The translations under genes were made by a program, and so were the position numbers. From assembly GCA_933207985.1 (NCBI GenBank), contig OW240916.1, forward strand, positions 314,897,436 through 314,961,435: a DNA stretch of 64,000 nucleotides. Reading direction: 5' to 3'. This DNA is from Pelobates cultripes (lineage: Eukaryota; Chordata; Amphibia; Anura; Pelobatidae). A model generated the notes under the pieces. That model was not told the DNA's origin, made no database searches, and worked only from the letters and a program-made list of their open reading frames with translations. Below are positions 1-12,138 of this stretch, piece after piece (the stretch's first letter is position 1; each line of letters begins with the position of its first letter).

Positions 1-303
1 ACTGCTATTCAATCTATAACAGTGAAAAAAGTTTTTTGTTTTTAAATCCAAGCTATTGTGACACCAGATGTAATTGTGGCACTGACTGGGGAAATGGGCA
101 CAGTATGCACTGTGAGCCTGACACAGAAGCTGGCAGCAGTGGCAGACAACTGACTGCTATTCAATCTATAACAGTGAAAAAGTTTTTTGTTTTTAAATCC
201 AAGCTATTGTGACACCAGATGTAATTGGTGGCACTGACTGGGGAAATGGGCACAGTATGCACTGTGAGCCTGACACAGAAGCTGGCAGCAGTGGCAGACA
301 ACT
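1..303. repeat. 152-bp tandem repeat, two units
   Basis: Two nearly identical units begin at 1 and 153, both opening with ACTGCTATTCAATC and ending in a GGCAGCAGTGGCAGACAAC block. They differ by single-base indels. The reverse complement of this unit resembles the repeat unit at 63.3-64 kb, so both belong to the same element family. The array starts before the window, so its copy number is unknown. Confidence 0.9.
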
Positions 304-664
304 AAGTGCATTTACATTACATAGAAAAATAAATAAAAAAAAAGCATACCCTTATCCCTAACCTAGCTATGCTTTTCCCTATCTTATGAACAGCAGCTAC
401 ACTTTCCCTCCTCTTACTAAGCATGCAGCTTGAGAATGAATCTAAAATGGATGCCTTCCAGAGGTGGGAGGGTCTGCTAGGGAGGCTGTGCTGCTAATTG
501 GCTGGAATGTGTCTGCTGACTGTGAGGTACAGGGTCAAAGTTTACTCAATGATGACGAATAGGGGGCGGGTCGAACCGCGCATATGTTCGCCCGCCGTGG
601 CGAACGCGAACATGCTATGTTCGCCGGGAACCGTTCGCCGGCGAACCGTTCGGTACATCACTAG
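303..664 (+). mobile_element. End of a GTTCGC-rich dispersed element (left copy)
   Basis: This stretch matches the reverse complement of 62,824-63,250, including a run that translates the same way in both (VRYRVKVYSMMTNRG). The end is packed with GTTCGC/GCGAAC motifs and stops near 655-664 at a sequence that mirrors the other copy's AGTGATGT...CCGAA terminus. No transposase is visible and I cannot assign a superfamily. The shared open frame is a by-product of repeat identity, not a gene. Confidence 0.65.
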
Positions 665-1239
665 TGGTCAACCTGCAGATTGCAATTTAGATTATTCGTC
701 CATAGAGGGCAGTCTCTCCTCAGTAAACCTTCCTATCCAGGAAAGAGTTAACTTTTCCTGATGACGATTTTGACATCATTTGGCTTATCTAAAATGACTA
801 CCATAACTTAAATTTGCTGTCAGTTCAAAGCATTTTCCTCAGTCTTTGTGGCAACAACTTTGATCGTAATTTCTAAAAGTGACAGTTCTAAACTCAATTT
901 CACCCCTTACTTACAATGGGACCTTGTAAAATTTAGAAAGTAAAATTAATTACTTAGTCTTCTCTGTCACTAGTGTCTGTGTTTAAAATTATTTCTATTC
1001 TATTAACATTTAAACAGAGCATTCCATCCCCCTGCTTCATTGCTTATCACTTGTCTTGTTTACATAATGCATTCCTTATCTCAGGCTAGTGGCTAGTTAC
1101 AGAAAGGAAGAAGAAATTATGTGTCTTTGTTAGCCTGAAGATCCAAAATGGAGTCCGCTCTGTTCTGAGTGACTTTGGCAATATACCATTTTAATTTCTA
1201 TCTTAGCACAAAATGTTTGCCTATATAAATATCCTGACA
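660..1239 (-). mobile_element. Truncated LTR fragment, diverged copy of the solo LTR at 34,245
   Basis: The reverse complement aligns with the first ~570 bases of the LTR at 34,245-35,875: the LTR start TGTCAG appears as CTGACA ending at 1239, and a shared CCTATCCAGGAAAGAGTTAA lies near 731. Divergence is substantial, so this is an old copy. It is cut on the left by the GTTCGC element boundary. No internal retroelement sequence is attached. Confidence 0.7.
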
Positions 1240-3060
1240 ACGCTACCTGCAGAGATGCTTCCGTTCTGCTGAATGCCGCTGGAGGATGTCACACACCCAG
1301 TTGGACTTCCTCCACTAAAACTTCATGTTGAGTTCACACAGCAGAGCCCTTGCCCTCACCAAACAGTCATACTTTTCCTCCCTCATTAGCTCATGCTCCC
1401 ACAATTCCAGGAATCTTTTTAATACCTTTAACTCCCTTCTTTGCCCTGCTGTTGCCATCCCCCAAACTAACCTTACAGCCGATAGCTTTACATGCTACTT
1501 TACTAACAAGATTGAACAGCTAAGGAAATAATTCGCACCACCTTGCCCCTCTATTTCTCAACCACACCTGGATCATGCCTTTCCTACCCTTCAGACTTTC
1601 TCCCAGGCTACGGAACAAGAGATGGCTGCGCTTCTTATTTACTCTCGCCCCACCACTTGCCCGCTTGATCCTGTCCCGCCTGACCTAATAAGATCTCTCT
1701 CCTCTTGTCTTGTGCTTTCCTTAACACACATCTTCAACTGCTCTCTCTCTCTCTTCTGGTGTCGTCCCTGCTACTGTAGTACCCATCTTAAAAATAACAT
1801 CTCTTGACTCGTCCCCCCTTCTAACTATCGTCCCATCTCCCTGCTTTTTTTTTCCTCAAAGCTTCTGGAAAGACTGGTCTTTACCCATCTCACTTGTTTC
1901 CTCAATTCGAACTCTCTCATTGACCCTCTTCAGTCTCGCTTTCACCCCGTCCACTCTGAGACTGCTCTTATTAAAGTCACTAATGAGCCAATCACAGCTA
2001 AATCCAAAGGGCACTACTCCATACTAATTCTTCTTGACCTCTTTGCTGGCTTTGACTGTTGACCATGTTCTCCTTCTCCAAACTCTTCAATCACTTGATC
2101 TCTGTGTGCTGATCTTAGTTTTCCTCCTATCTCTCCCAATGCTCATTCGGTGTCTCCTTTTCTAATGATACCTCCTTCCTTCATCCTGTCTCTGTTGGAG
2201 TGCCCCAATGCTCTGTACTTGGCCCTCTCCTATTTTCTCTTTATACTGCTTCTCTTGGAAAACTGATTACCTCACTTAGATCCCACTTCCACCTGTACGC
2301 TGATGACACCCAGATATACCTCTCCTCCCCGGACCTTTCCCCTGCTGTCCTGCAATGTGTCACTGCTTACCTTTCTTCCATGTCTGACAGGATGTCCTCC
2401 TGCTTTTTGAAACTAAATCTCTCTAAAACTGAACTCCTTGTCTTTCCTCCTCCTAATACTAATCCACCTCCTTCACTCTCCCTTCAAGTTATTAGTACCC
2501 ACATCAGTCCATCCTTGCAAGCGTTATACTTGATTCTGGCCTCACATCCAGTCTGTTACCAAATCCTGTATATTCCACCTTAAAAACAGAGCCCACATTC
2601 TTACGCAAGATGCTACTAAGGAACTTGTCCATACTCTAGTAATCTCATGCATGGATTATTCTCCTAATAGGTCTTCCCACAAGTCGTATTGCCCCACTAC
2701 AGTCTATAATGAATGCTGCAGCCAGACTGATTCTCCTCTCACACCTCTCCCCTCTGTCAATTAGCTTCTTGTATCCAATAGGAGTCAATTCAAGGTAGTA
2801 ATCCACACCTATAAAGCACTGACCAATTCTAGCCCCTCCTATAACTCTTTACTGATCTGCTGGTATGCCACTTCTCGGTCTCTCCACTCTGCCCATGATG
2901 TTACGGCACCCGTACGGCCAACTCATACTTGCAGGACTTTCTTTCATTTGGAATAGCCTGCCTACGACCATCAAGCTCTCCCCTAGTCTTCAATCATTTA
3001 AAAAGTGCCTCAAAACCCATCTCTTTAGGAAAGCTTATGGCCTCCCAGAGTAAACTCTAC
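1240..3060 (+). pseudogene. L2-clade LINE reverse transcriptase remnant
   Basis: Conceptual translation, shifting frames several times, gives successive blocks of an L2-type ORF2: a TADSFTCYFTNKIEQLR block before the RT, CPLDPVPPDLI, the [11 protein letters not shown] block, a [11 protein letters not shown] catalytic motif near 2295-2320, [14 protein letters not shown], and a terminal SFIWNSLPTTIKLSPSLQSF block near 2940-2990. Stops and frameshifts separate the open pieces (1325-1531, 1622-1807, 2200-2583, 2865-3053), so no active product is possible. The usual L2 3' tail is missing; the sequence passes into simple repeats. The same family is better preserved at 49.1-50.2 kb. Confidence 0.85.
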
Positions 3061-3398
3061 TTCACATACCTGTCCCTTGCTCTCTCCTAAAGGGCAGCAC
3101 TATTCTCTCCTCCAGCTTTGCTTCACTCCTTACCACCCACTCCCCTCTCCTGTCCCATGATGATCTTTAAACCCCCCCTCCCCTGTCCCATAGTTATTTT
3201 AACCCCCCTTTCCTCTGTCCCATAGTGATTGTTAATCCCTCCTCCCCTGTCCCATAGTGTTCTTTATTGTCCAATAGTGTTCTCATCCCATAGTGTCCCC
3301 CCCCCTTGTCCCATAGTGCACTTTCCCTCCCATAGAGTTCTCCCCTCCCCTTATCCCATAGTGTCCCCCCTAGTGTCTTATGGCGCGAAAAATACGGT
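3061..3398. repeat. Degenerate CCCATAGTG minisatellite-like tract
   Basis: Pyrimidine-rich sequence with the phrase TGTCCCATAGTG(T/A) recurring about ten times at irregular 20-40 base spacing. It directly follows the L2 remnant. No coding content. Confidence 0.75.
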
Positions 3399-3400
3399 AA

Positions 3401-3960
3401 TTAAAAGGGACACTATAGTCACCCAAACAACTTTAGCTTAAGTAAGCTGTTTTAGTGTGTAAATCATGATCCTGCAGTCTCACTGCTCAAATCTCTGTCC
3501 AAGCAGCCCTAGTCACACCTCCCCTGGCTGTGACTCACACACCATGCATGGAAAAAAATTGTTTCACTTTCAATTAGATGTAACTTACTTTAAAAGTTCT
3601 TATTGCCTGCTCTCTAAAGTGAACTTTAATCATACACAGAATGCTTCTGTGGGATCTAGCAAGCTATCAACAGTGCAGGAGATACTAAATTTTAAATTAA
3701 ATAGAATTTGCAATGAGGGAAGTGTAAACATTAGCCGACTCTTTACAGGAAGTGTTTAGGAAGGCTGTGCAAGTCACATGCAGGGATGTGTGACTAGGGT
3801 GCATAAATAAAGTGATTTAACTCCTAAATGGCAGAGAATTGAGCAGTGACACCTACTTGATTGCAAGCATTAGCAAGACAGTAGAGCACACTAATATTTA
3901 ATTCCAAACAACCACATTACACACACACCCTGCACCCACAATAGACACAGGGTGACTTAA
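3401..3960. mobile_element. TTAA-flanked MITE-like element with GGGACACTATAGTCACC end
   Basis: The left end TTAAAAGGGACACTATAGTC resembles the frog TTAA-target non-autonomous DNA transposons, with a weaker inverted match (GGTGACTTAA) near 3951. The interior has no transposase. I recognise the end but not a full consensus, so the right boundary is uncertain. Confidence 0.45.
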
Positions 3961-4017
3961 ACATAGGAATCATCCAAAGACCTAATTGAATCTTAAGCAC
4001 CTGGTGATGGTGATTAC

Positions 4018-4690
4018 TGTCACAGCTTCCTTAAACCAGAACTTCTTGTCTTTCCTCCCTCAAGTGTTGTTACTCCCTCCAAGTCAATGACACTACCATC
4101 ATCTCTATCTCACAGGCTCACTGCCTATGCATCTTTATCTCCAACCTCTCCTTTACCCCTCATATCCATGAAATTTGCCAAATCCTGCCACTTCCATCTC
4201 AAAAGCATAGTGTGCATCTTCTCCTATATAAAGCTGGATGCTGCTACTGTGCTGGTCCATGTCGCTATCCTCTCACCTTGACTTCTGCAATCCACTTCTC
4301 AGTGGTCTTACACATTCCTAACTTACTCCATTACAGTGTATATTGAATGCAGCGGTGAGGCTCATCTTCCTATCCACCTGCACCTCCTACGACTCCTTCC
4401 TCTCTCTGTCAATCTCTACATTTGCTTCCCGTAAGATCTAGGGCTCAATTTAAAGTTCTAATACTTGCTTAAAAATCTCTACATAACACTGCTATTACCT
4501 ACATATCCTCTCTAATACACAAGTATATCCTGTTCCAGCCACTACTCTCTGTCAAAGACCTGCGTCTATCCTGTGAGTTCATACTTGCACCTATGACACC
4601 CACCTCGGCACCCTTCCTATGGAACTCCCTTCCCTGCCATGTTAGACTCTCACCGAGCCTCCCTTCCTTCAAAAAAAATAAAGCATATCA
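4018..4690 (+). pseudogene. L2 LINE 3' fragment
   Basis: Aligns in order with the better L2 copy at 49,147-49,880: a (K)PELLVFPPSS block, an LDAATVLVHVA block near 4228-4265, and the closing CCTTCAAAAAAA...AAGCATATCAAGTAAACT phrase near 4670-4698. Frame is lost several times. Plus strand, same orientation as the L2 piece at 1240-3060; the two may be one element split by the MITE between them. Confidence 0.75.
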
Positions 4691-4699
4691 AGTAAACTA

Positions 4700-6369
4700 A
4701 AGAATAAACAAAACAGATAAACTACGCCAAACTAGAGGCAGTAAACGCCTCTAGGTGCAATACAAGTATAAATGTACATACATGAACCAGTAGAGATGCT
4801 TCAAGTTAGATAACCTAAAAAAAAAAGAAAAAAAGATATAGACAACAGTGCAATATGTATTGACAATGTGCAAGTTTGGTTGAATTCATGTAGAGGACTC
4901 ACTCACACTTTAGAGATCTACTTAGAGCACTGCTGTATTCCTCATGGACAGTAAAATTCCCTGTCTTAGGATATATATTGATCCAAGGTAATGGGAGATT
5001 CCCAAGCCAAGTGGTACGAACACAATAGGTATGGTATGTAAGTGCAAATAAAACTTAAAAGAAGTATCCTGCTTACAATTTCTACAGCAGAAAGATATAT
5101 AAAAAATTAATAAATTAACTTGTTTGAAGATACTATATAGTATAATATAGATAATATAAAACCAATTAAAGTACAAATGGCTCTGAATGACTCCAAAATC
5201 CAAACTTTACGTGTTTCTCCCAGAAGGGCTTCTTCAGAAGTGTGGTAATCTTCTGTACTTATATACGAAGAAAATGAGGGGCAAAAATCCCTGGAACACC
5301 GGGAACAAATCCCCTCAAGACTAGTACCCCCTCTAGAGCAATAGAAATATATTTGCCCACTAACCGTGTATGAAAAATAATAAAGGTTTATTGAAAAACG
5401 TTAAAAATCCCATATATAATTTTCTATAATACACCAAACTGCTATAGATTAGGAATAAAGGGAATCAGCCTAAAGTGCACATAACTGAATAATACACTTC
5501 GATACTAAGTTGCTAGAAATCCAGTAAAGAAGTAGTGAACAAATAAGCTACTTCAAATTAGCAACAGTATCCATGAAGCGACACATGTAAATATAATAGA
5601 AACCGGCTGAAAGCTACATTCCAATTCCTACAAAAAACGAATATAACTCTTCACTATTAGATATCCAGATTGAAACATAAAGATGTATAGATACTAATGA
5701 TTAACTACAAATATAGATAGGTGTATCTTAGCCATAATGGCTTCAAATGTCTTATCAAAGTAGGTAAATCGAAAGGACAGAAAGATATCAGTGAAGAGAA
5801 TGAAAAATAAAGTGGGGAGGCAATAGAAAAGGTTCAATAGGTCAATGACCCTGAACTATAATTCAACCAATAAAGAAAGGCTAATTGCCCAAGTACACCC
5901 CCACCACCACATATAGCAGGAGTATCTTCTGTACTTACCCAATTTATATATTTAAGTAATTGTAATGCAGTGGATTAGCAAGCCTTGCTATTCAAGTATG
6001 ATCAGATTAATAGAATGACTTCCTGTATCTTGTTTGGAATGCACAGGATCTCCCAGAAGTAAGGCAGTGCGAGTTTGACCCAGCCACGAGAAAATAGCAA
6101 TAAAAATATATATATATTAATTTACATTTTCAATGTAACAAAACACAGAACTTAATATGGTATAAAATAAATCACTGCATATAAGTCTAATATGGAATAA
6201 AAAACAACTTGTGTATAACAAATAAGACACATGTTGGAATGTAAATATGCATTTAAACAAAGGTAGGTGAATAATATGGTGTAAAAAAGTGACCTGTCAT
6301 GAGAGCTGGAATATCTGAGAAAAAAAAGTTTAATTTATTGAAATCTGCATTTAAGCTCTCCCAAGTCTC
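4700..6369. other. No gene; possible Penelope-like terminal region
   Basis: About 1.7 kb of AT-rich sequence without coding potential. A short perfect hairpin (CTAGAGGC ... GCCTCTAG) lies at 4732-4754. Near 5205-5245 there is a cGTTTCTcccagaagggCTTCTTCAGAAG phrase of a type common beside Penelope-like elements in frogs. The block 6190-6320 recurs inverted at 9405-9490, bracketing the Penelope fragments. Assignment to that element is an inference. Confidence 0.3.
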
Positions 6370-6798
6370 TTAATGGAGCACTATAGTGCCAGAAAACAAA
6401 CTAGGGTCATTAGGTCCCCCCCTCCCTCATGGCCCCCCTCCCGCTGGCGTGAAGGGGTTAAAACCCCTTCAGCCACTTACCTTTCTCCAGCGCTGGGCTC
6501 CCTCGGTGGGGAACTCTCCTCCTCCTGCCGACGTCAGCGCAGAGAGCATTACTCAATGCTTTCCTATGGACGTCCAGCGTCTTCTCACTGTGATTTTCAC
6601 AGTTAGAATCGCGGAAGCGCCTCTAGCGGCTGTCAGTGGGACAACCACTAGAGGCTAGATTAACCCTCAGTGAAACATAATAGTTTATCTGAAACTTCTA
6701 TGTTTTCAGCTGCAGGGTTAAAACTAGAGGGACCTGGCACCCAGGCCAGACCACTTCATTGAGCTGAAGTGGTCTGGGTGCCTATAGTGGCACTTTAA
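6370..6798. mobile_element. TTAA MITE with GCACTATAGTGCCAGA-type inverted repeats
   Basis: Bounded by TTAA at 6370-6373 and 6795-6798, with imperfect terminal inverted repeats: left GGAGCACTATAGTGCCAGA, right (reverse complement) AAGTGCCACTATAGGCACCC. The interior contains an AGGGGTTAAAACCCCTTCAG palindrome and a GCGCCTCTAGCGGCTGTCAG block. The element is ~0.42 kb and non-coding, and is a family common in frogs. A partial relative is at 15,519-15,830. Confidence 0.8.
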
Positions 6799-6849
6799 TT
6801 AAATCCCCCCCCCCCATCCAATATTTTGTTACAGTTGCAATGTCTATAA

Positions 6850-7065
6850 ATTTTAAAGAACTGAGGTCATTGTTATGCACGTAAAACATTGTATTGATAG
6901 ATTTAATTTACAATTTTTTGTGAAATGTATTTTTAGGTTTGGAGCTCCTCTAAAATTAACTGTTGGCTTGTCGCAAATTATATCTTTTAATAGTTCATCT
7001 TCTTTTAAAATGTGCCAATACTTTTTTGAAAGTATTTTACTTATGATCATATATCACACAAAAAA
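6850..7065 (-). pseudogene. Penelope-like element, C-terminal fragment
   Basis: On the minus strand the translation includes KYWHILKEDELLKD, then DKPTVNFRGAPNLK, which matches the conserved stretch between the reverse transcriptase and the GIY-YIG endonuclease of Penelope-like proteins (WxIL..D..L ... P...FRRAPNLKD). The endonuclease itself is not recognisable. The orientation is opposite to the larger Penelope pieces just to the right, so this is a separate or rearranged copy. Confidence 0.65.
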
Positions 7066-7439
7066 AAAACACAGAACACAAATTTTCATAGAAAAAGATA
7101 ATGTAAGGACACAAAAGACACGAGAAGAGAAGATTCAGGTCACCAAGCGATCTGCTCAAAAATAATAGATACCATGTTCCGTCCTTTTCAGAACATTTTG
7201 ATGAAACATCTTTTTTTTTTTGAGAAATTCCATCCAACATGCAGAGGCAAATCAATCATATAAAATTAACTCCAATAGCAAGTTTTTAGAGGAAGATCAT
7301 ATAGAAGACAATAAAAAAAATAAAGTCTAGACAGATTCTAAAAGACAATTTTTAATACATCAAAGAAGTCTTTAGGCAATATACAATTAAAAGTTTTAAC
7401 AAATGACTATTTGCCTTTACAAAACCTTTTAATTCCTTC

Positions 7440-8335
7440 ATTGCTTTTATAGATATTAACAAATTCGTAAAAAAATGCAACTTTCAAAAGATTTTATGTA
7501 AGTAAGAATGCTGATAATAATGAAGAAGATTTTAAAGAAGCAATTGAAAGCAAAGATGATAATATATATGTTTAGAGTTTAAAAAAAATAAATAAAAAAA
7601 AATACAATTTTATCCATCTCATTTTAAATCAAGCGCACTGGAAATATGAGAAAAAAGTGTGTACAGATAAATAATTTTTAAATACAAAACCTTGAGATTA
7701 ACCAAATATGAGTAACACAGGAGAAACTTTTAAAAGAATTACAATATGATGAATCGATAGTGATTAAACCTGCCGATAAAAGTTGGGGCTGAGTTATCTT
7801 TTCAAAGGGAATGTACGAGGAATAGGCATATAGACAATTAAATGAGTTAACTGAGTTAGATAAGGACCCAACCCCAAGTCCAGAGTTACCATTAGTGTTG
7901 AATTATAATATTAAAAGCAAACAAGTTAAAAAAAAGTTATAACAAAAATATTGTCACATCTTAAAGGATGATGAACTATTAAAACGTCATTCATTTAAAG
8001 TCCTGGACATTAAAATGAAGCTCTGTGAATTTTTAGATAAAGGAAGAAATACTGGGATTTAAATTTTAGAAGAATTTAGTTATCTTCATACTTTATATCC
8101 AAAGATTCCAGTTGTTTATTTTTTGCCTAAAAATTAATAAAGATGTAAATAAACCCTCTGGGCGACCTATTGTCCAAAGCATTGGTTCAGTCCTTTCCAA
8201 TCTCTAAGAATACATTGATATTGTACTACATCCACTATTGACTTATTTGAAAGACTAGAGAATATTCTTTGGTAAGACAACTACATACTGATAGTATATG
8301 ATGTTGTTAATTAACTAATTAACAAAAAAAGACAT
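7440..8335 (+). pseudogene. Penelope-like reverse transcriptase remnant
   Basis: Plus-strand translation with stops and shifts yields landmarks of a Penelope-like RT: SIVIKPADKS (near 7755-7790), LTELDKDPTP, LYPKIPVVYFLPKN (near 8088-8135) and NKPSGRPIVQSIGSVLSNL (near 8147-8205), followed by EYID and LTYL. Between DPTP and the FKVLDI block lies a piece resembling the family's C-terminus (KYCHILKDDELLK, ~7940-7980), out of normal order. The catalytic YADD region is missing; the sequence ends at the CA-rich block. Non-functional. Confidence 0.75.
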
Positions 8336-8344
8336 ACAAATATA

Positions 8345-8355
8345 TTCATAAGTTC

Positions 8356-8396
<41 letters not shown>

Positions 8397-8580
8397 CACA
8401 TACACACCACCACCTGCCCCCCCACACAATACATTCCTATACCAGTGCCAACACAATCACACACTACACCACACACAGTACCATACACACACACACACAC
8501 ACACCACCCCTCACTCACACCACCCCTAAAAACCACACTGCACCACACACATATTACACCCCTCACACACTACTCCCCCT
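8345..8580. repeat. CA/TA-rich simple repeat block
   Basis: Begins with alternating TATATA/CACACA at ~8358-8400 and continues as CA-rich sequence with several (CA)n runs to ~8570. It separates the two plus-strand Penelope pieces. An apparent 70-residue open frame on the minus strand is only translated repeat. Confidence 0.9.
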
Positions 8581-8879
8581 ATTCCCTACAACAGCCACTA
8601 TTCCAGGCAGACCCCAGGTAAGTTGTCAAACTGTTGTTAAATGGGTTGACTACTTACTCTGGGAAACCACCATGACAACCCTGGCACCATAACCACTTCA
8701 GAGGGCTATAGTGGTGATTGTGCCTAGATTGCTTCTTTAAATAATCTGCCAGGACCCATCCTGAGGTTAGGCTCTGGATCGTCCCTGATCCAGCTATGCC
8801 AACCTCTTCATGACAAAATGTTAGGAGAGGTTTATGTCGAATGGGCATGGTTAGGTGAAAACCTGGTCTCATATTTATA

Positions 8880-9400
8880 TATGGAAAGGGCCCACTTCCA
8901 CAGCTCAGTTTATTCATTTTTAAATAACAATAAAAATGGAATAATATTAGCAGCTGATTTTAGCAACTCTGAAGTAAATTACCTAGATTTAGATATTATT
9001 TATATTAAGATATTTATATGAAGGATAATAAAATCCAAACAAAGATGTTATGTTACTAACTACATAGGTTGTTATAACAAAGTATGGTTAGAGAGCACAC
9101 CTAAAAGTCACATGCTAAGATTAAGAAGAAACAGAAATTATATGAAAAAGAAATGCACACAGAAAGTTACTTTACAGAGTCTTTGGAGTGACGGAGTCTA
9201 TCATTAATCAGACACACATGCTAAATAGGAGTAAAAAAAATATTGAAAAATAAAAACACCAATAAACGCAACTAAATACAACTTTCCTTATCAATAGCGG
9301 TGGGTTATAATAATAAAAGTAAGCAAGTAAAAAAAAGTTATACAAATGTTTTGGCAGATTTTAAAAGAATTTAAACTATTAAAAGATGCCATTCCCAACA
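8880..9400 (+). pseudogene. Penelope-like element, downstream fragment
   Basis: Translation gives FLNNNKNGIILAADFSNSE followed by VNYLDLDIIYIK, the palm/thumb region after the catalytic motif in Penelope RTs. Near 9316-9375 a degraded copy of the KYWxILKE..LLKD block follows. Frame is broken from 9018 on. Together with 7440-8335 it probably represents one element opened by the CA-rich block and flanking sequence. Confidence 0.65.
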
Positions 9401-9404
9401 TCAT

Positions 9405-10143
9405 GTTATCCCCCATATCCCAGCTCTCATGCCGTCTCTTTTTTACACCTCATATTATTCACCTACCTTTGTTTAAATGCACATATCTTATTTTTTGACT
9501 TATTAGTTACATACAAGTTTAAACCATATGTTTTCTAGAGGTTTTATATCTAACGCTTTTTCTTCCATGCAAGACCTATATGCAGTGCTTTATATTTACA
9601 CTACTAAAGACTGCATTACTGCATTCACCTCTACAAAGATATACCTCGTTTGTTTGATTCATCTACCAGTCAGACTATTTATTCTGGACTTTTATTTGCT
9701 TGTAATCTATTATATATATTGCATTCTAGTCTGCCTATTCTATGCTCTTTTAATTTATGTGGTTTGTAGTGGCGCTGCCTTCCTTTCTTTTTTCTGTACC
9801 ATTTCTGTTGTAAGGCCTGTGAGGGAGCCCTACTTTTTAGGTGTGCTGCCACGTTTTACTTATTTATAATTGTTTCTGTTGTATCTTGTATAGATAGAGA
9901 GCGCTGATCCCTTTCTTCCGTTCTGTACCCTTCTTTGATGCTTGTACTGGGGCCCTGTGATTCCTTGTTATGCACCTGCACCACAGATTTTTATCTAATT
10001 ATTTTTTTTTTTATGACCAACAGGATTTTAAATGAAAAAAGATCTGTTTATTATCATTGCGTACATGTGTAACCCCTCACCCACTGGCCAAGTGTGAGAG
10101 GTTAAAACTGGGACTGGTTTGCTCAAATTTAATTAGAAACACG

Positions 10144-10180
<37 letters not shown>

Positions 10181-11140
10181 AAAGTTCAGAGCTGAATTGT
10201 GGCAAGCCTAAAACATTTCTATTATGGAAAAAACAAACAAGCTATGCTGTCCACAAACCATGTGTTAACCCTTTACATGCCCACTTTGTCTGTTAGTGTC
10301 ACAAAGGCATACTAGGTTCTAGCGTGGGCCATGGTCCGGAGGACATGGTGTAAAATCTATGTTTTCAATGCATAAGCGAACAAAATGAGGCGTTTATTAG
10401 GGTATGGTTATTTCGTCCCTGGTTGTCAGGAGTCCTTGTGAAAGATGTCTTTAAAATGTAACATTTAATGATCTATACAAATACAATTATTTATTCAAAC
10501 ACCCTTAATACCAAGTTTTCACCAAGTGTAGATAAAAATTGGTGAAAGAAACAAGAACGAAAAGAAAAATTATAATGGAAAAAAATGTAATAAATAAAAC
10601 CAAGAGCTAAATGCTCCATGCGTTACATTCTCTCTGGGTTATAGATGTTATATCACAGAAGGAGCAGCACAATGTTGTCCTTTGTTGATCGGACTGTAAA
10701 TTTGACAGTTCTGTCTGGTAGATAAAGCAGAGTGGTGCTATCCTCTACTGGTCAGACTTAGCTTTAGTAGATTCTGTGAGGCCTGTTATAGTGAAAAGTG
10801 AGCGCTCAGCTATACAGTGAAATCTAAGTTATTGATATATACAATACTTGTTCTCGCTGTTAGTGTTGTTACACTGTTGGTGGGGGGTTAGTGTAGCCAA
10901 TATTCTACTTAGCCCTGTATCAAAAAGACACTAGTTGTCATAGTTTATATGTATAAATAGTAAGGGTTAGGATCAATTTTTCTATAACCTTTTACACAAA
11001 CTGTTACAAAGTAGGACTCAAGGTAATTGCTGTGAGTCAGCTATTTCGGTAAACAAGTAGTGTTAACAGGGACCTGACCCTAATAAACTCCTGATTTTAT
11101 TACAAGGGGTTATCCCCCACACAGGAGTTTACACTTTATT
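9405..11140. other. No gene recognised
   Basis: About 1.7 kb without coding support. The first ~85 bases are an inverted copy of part of 6190-6320. Scattered small open frames have no recognisable motif. I see no promoter or RNA gene. Confidence 0.5.
10145..10175. repeat. (AT)n microsatellite
   Basis: An uninterrupted run of about 15 AT dinucleotides followed by an A-run. Confidence 0.97.
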
Positions 11141-11149
11141 TGAAATATT

Positions 11150-11230
11150 ATATTTATAAAATATTTTACCAGGAAAGATACATTGAGATTTCTCTCGTTT
11201 TCAAGTATGTCCTGGGTCCACAAATACTTT
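11150..11230. repeat. Dispersed repeat fragment (ACATTGAGATTTCTCTCG motif)
   Basis: Contains TTTTACCAGGAAAGATACAT and ACATTGAGATTTCTCTCG followed by AAGTATGTCCTGGG, a phrase I recall as recurrent in frog genomic sequence. I cannot name the family, and both boundaries are uncertain. Confidence 0.35.
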
Positions 11231-12047
11231 TTGATTATTTAAAATTTGTGTTTTGTTTAAAGAAAAAATGAATAACGATAAAACCTACCCATCCGAACTT
11301 TCTGTAACCTAATATTTTTGTATCTTTACATTTTATGGAAACAAACTATAAAAAAGCATACAATATGTATTTATGTATGTATGTATGCAAGCAAACATTA
11401 TATGTCATACATCTACTTGTTTAGGAAAACCAAAATCTCTTATTTACCATGCCCGTGGGTCCAAGAAGTAGAAAAACTGGTAATATTGAAAAAAATATAG
11501 AGAATAGCAGAAATACAAGGACATAAGAATTATGCAGCAGCACAAGTCAATCAATAAACTTTAAACCAATCAGTAACAGGTATCACATCCATAAATAAAG
11601 CCCTGGCAGACACATGACTTCCTCTTTCTTTGATGCGAAAAAACAGTATTACAACGTCAGAGAACATAACCAAAGTCCTGAATAACATGGAAAACGCAAA
11701 CTTGATCCATAACGAAATAAATTCCAGCTTGTCCGACATTGAACCCACCAATGAAGATCACACAGAAAAGAACAGAAACAAGTGAAAGGTGATGGAAATG
11801 GACTGACGTCCACATAAATTCCATGGTCACTATATATCAATATAAATGATAAAATAACGCATCTTCTAAAGTTCTAACATCATGAAATATACACAACAAT
11901 GATAGACATATATTACCAAATAAAACATCATATGAACATACAAGATTAGATGAACTAAACAAAATACATTACCGAGCAACTGGAAGAATCCGTGAAACTA
12001 AACTTCCCATAAAAAAGGGAGGGAAAGAACAGGGAGGGAAAATACTC

Positions 12048-12122
12048 GCCTCCTGTCATTATTAAAATTAAGAATATAGGTACACTACGCATCATCTACA
12101 ATTTTATCACATGACAGGAGGC
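12048..12122. repeat. Inverted repeat beside the decayed DIRS element
   Basis: GCCTCCTGTCAT at 12,048-12,059 is exactly complementary to ATGACAGGAGGC at 12,111-12,122. It lies just downstream (minus sense) of the tyrosine recombinase remnant, where the complete DIRS element at 55.7-61.3 kb carries its internal complementary region. I infer it is what remains of that terminal structure. Confidence 0.5.
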
Positions 12123-12138
12123 TTCATATTTTGCATTT

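Noticed and set aside
498..761. Similar 65-87-residue frames at 498-761 (+) and 62,790-62,987 (-)
   Set aside because: They are the same segment of a non-coding repeat on opposite strands and diverge at the element end.
8354..8566. Cys/Val-rich 70-residue frame
   Set aside because: It is translated CA/TA simple repeat.
9528..9869. 113-residue frame rich in Tyr, Leu and Ile
   Set aside because: Composition follows the AT-rich DNA; no signal, domain or similar copy supports it.
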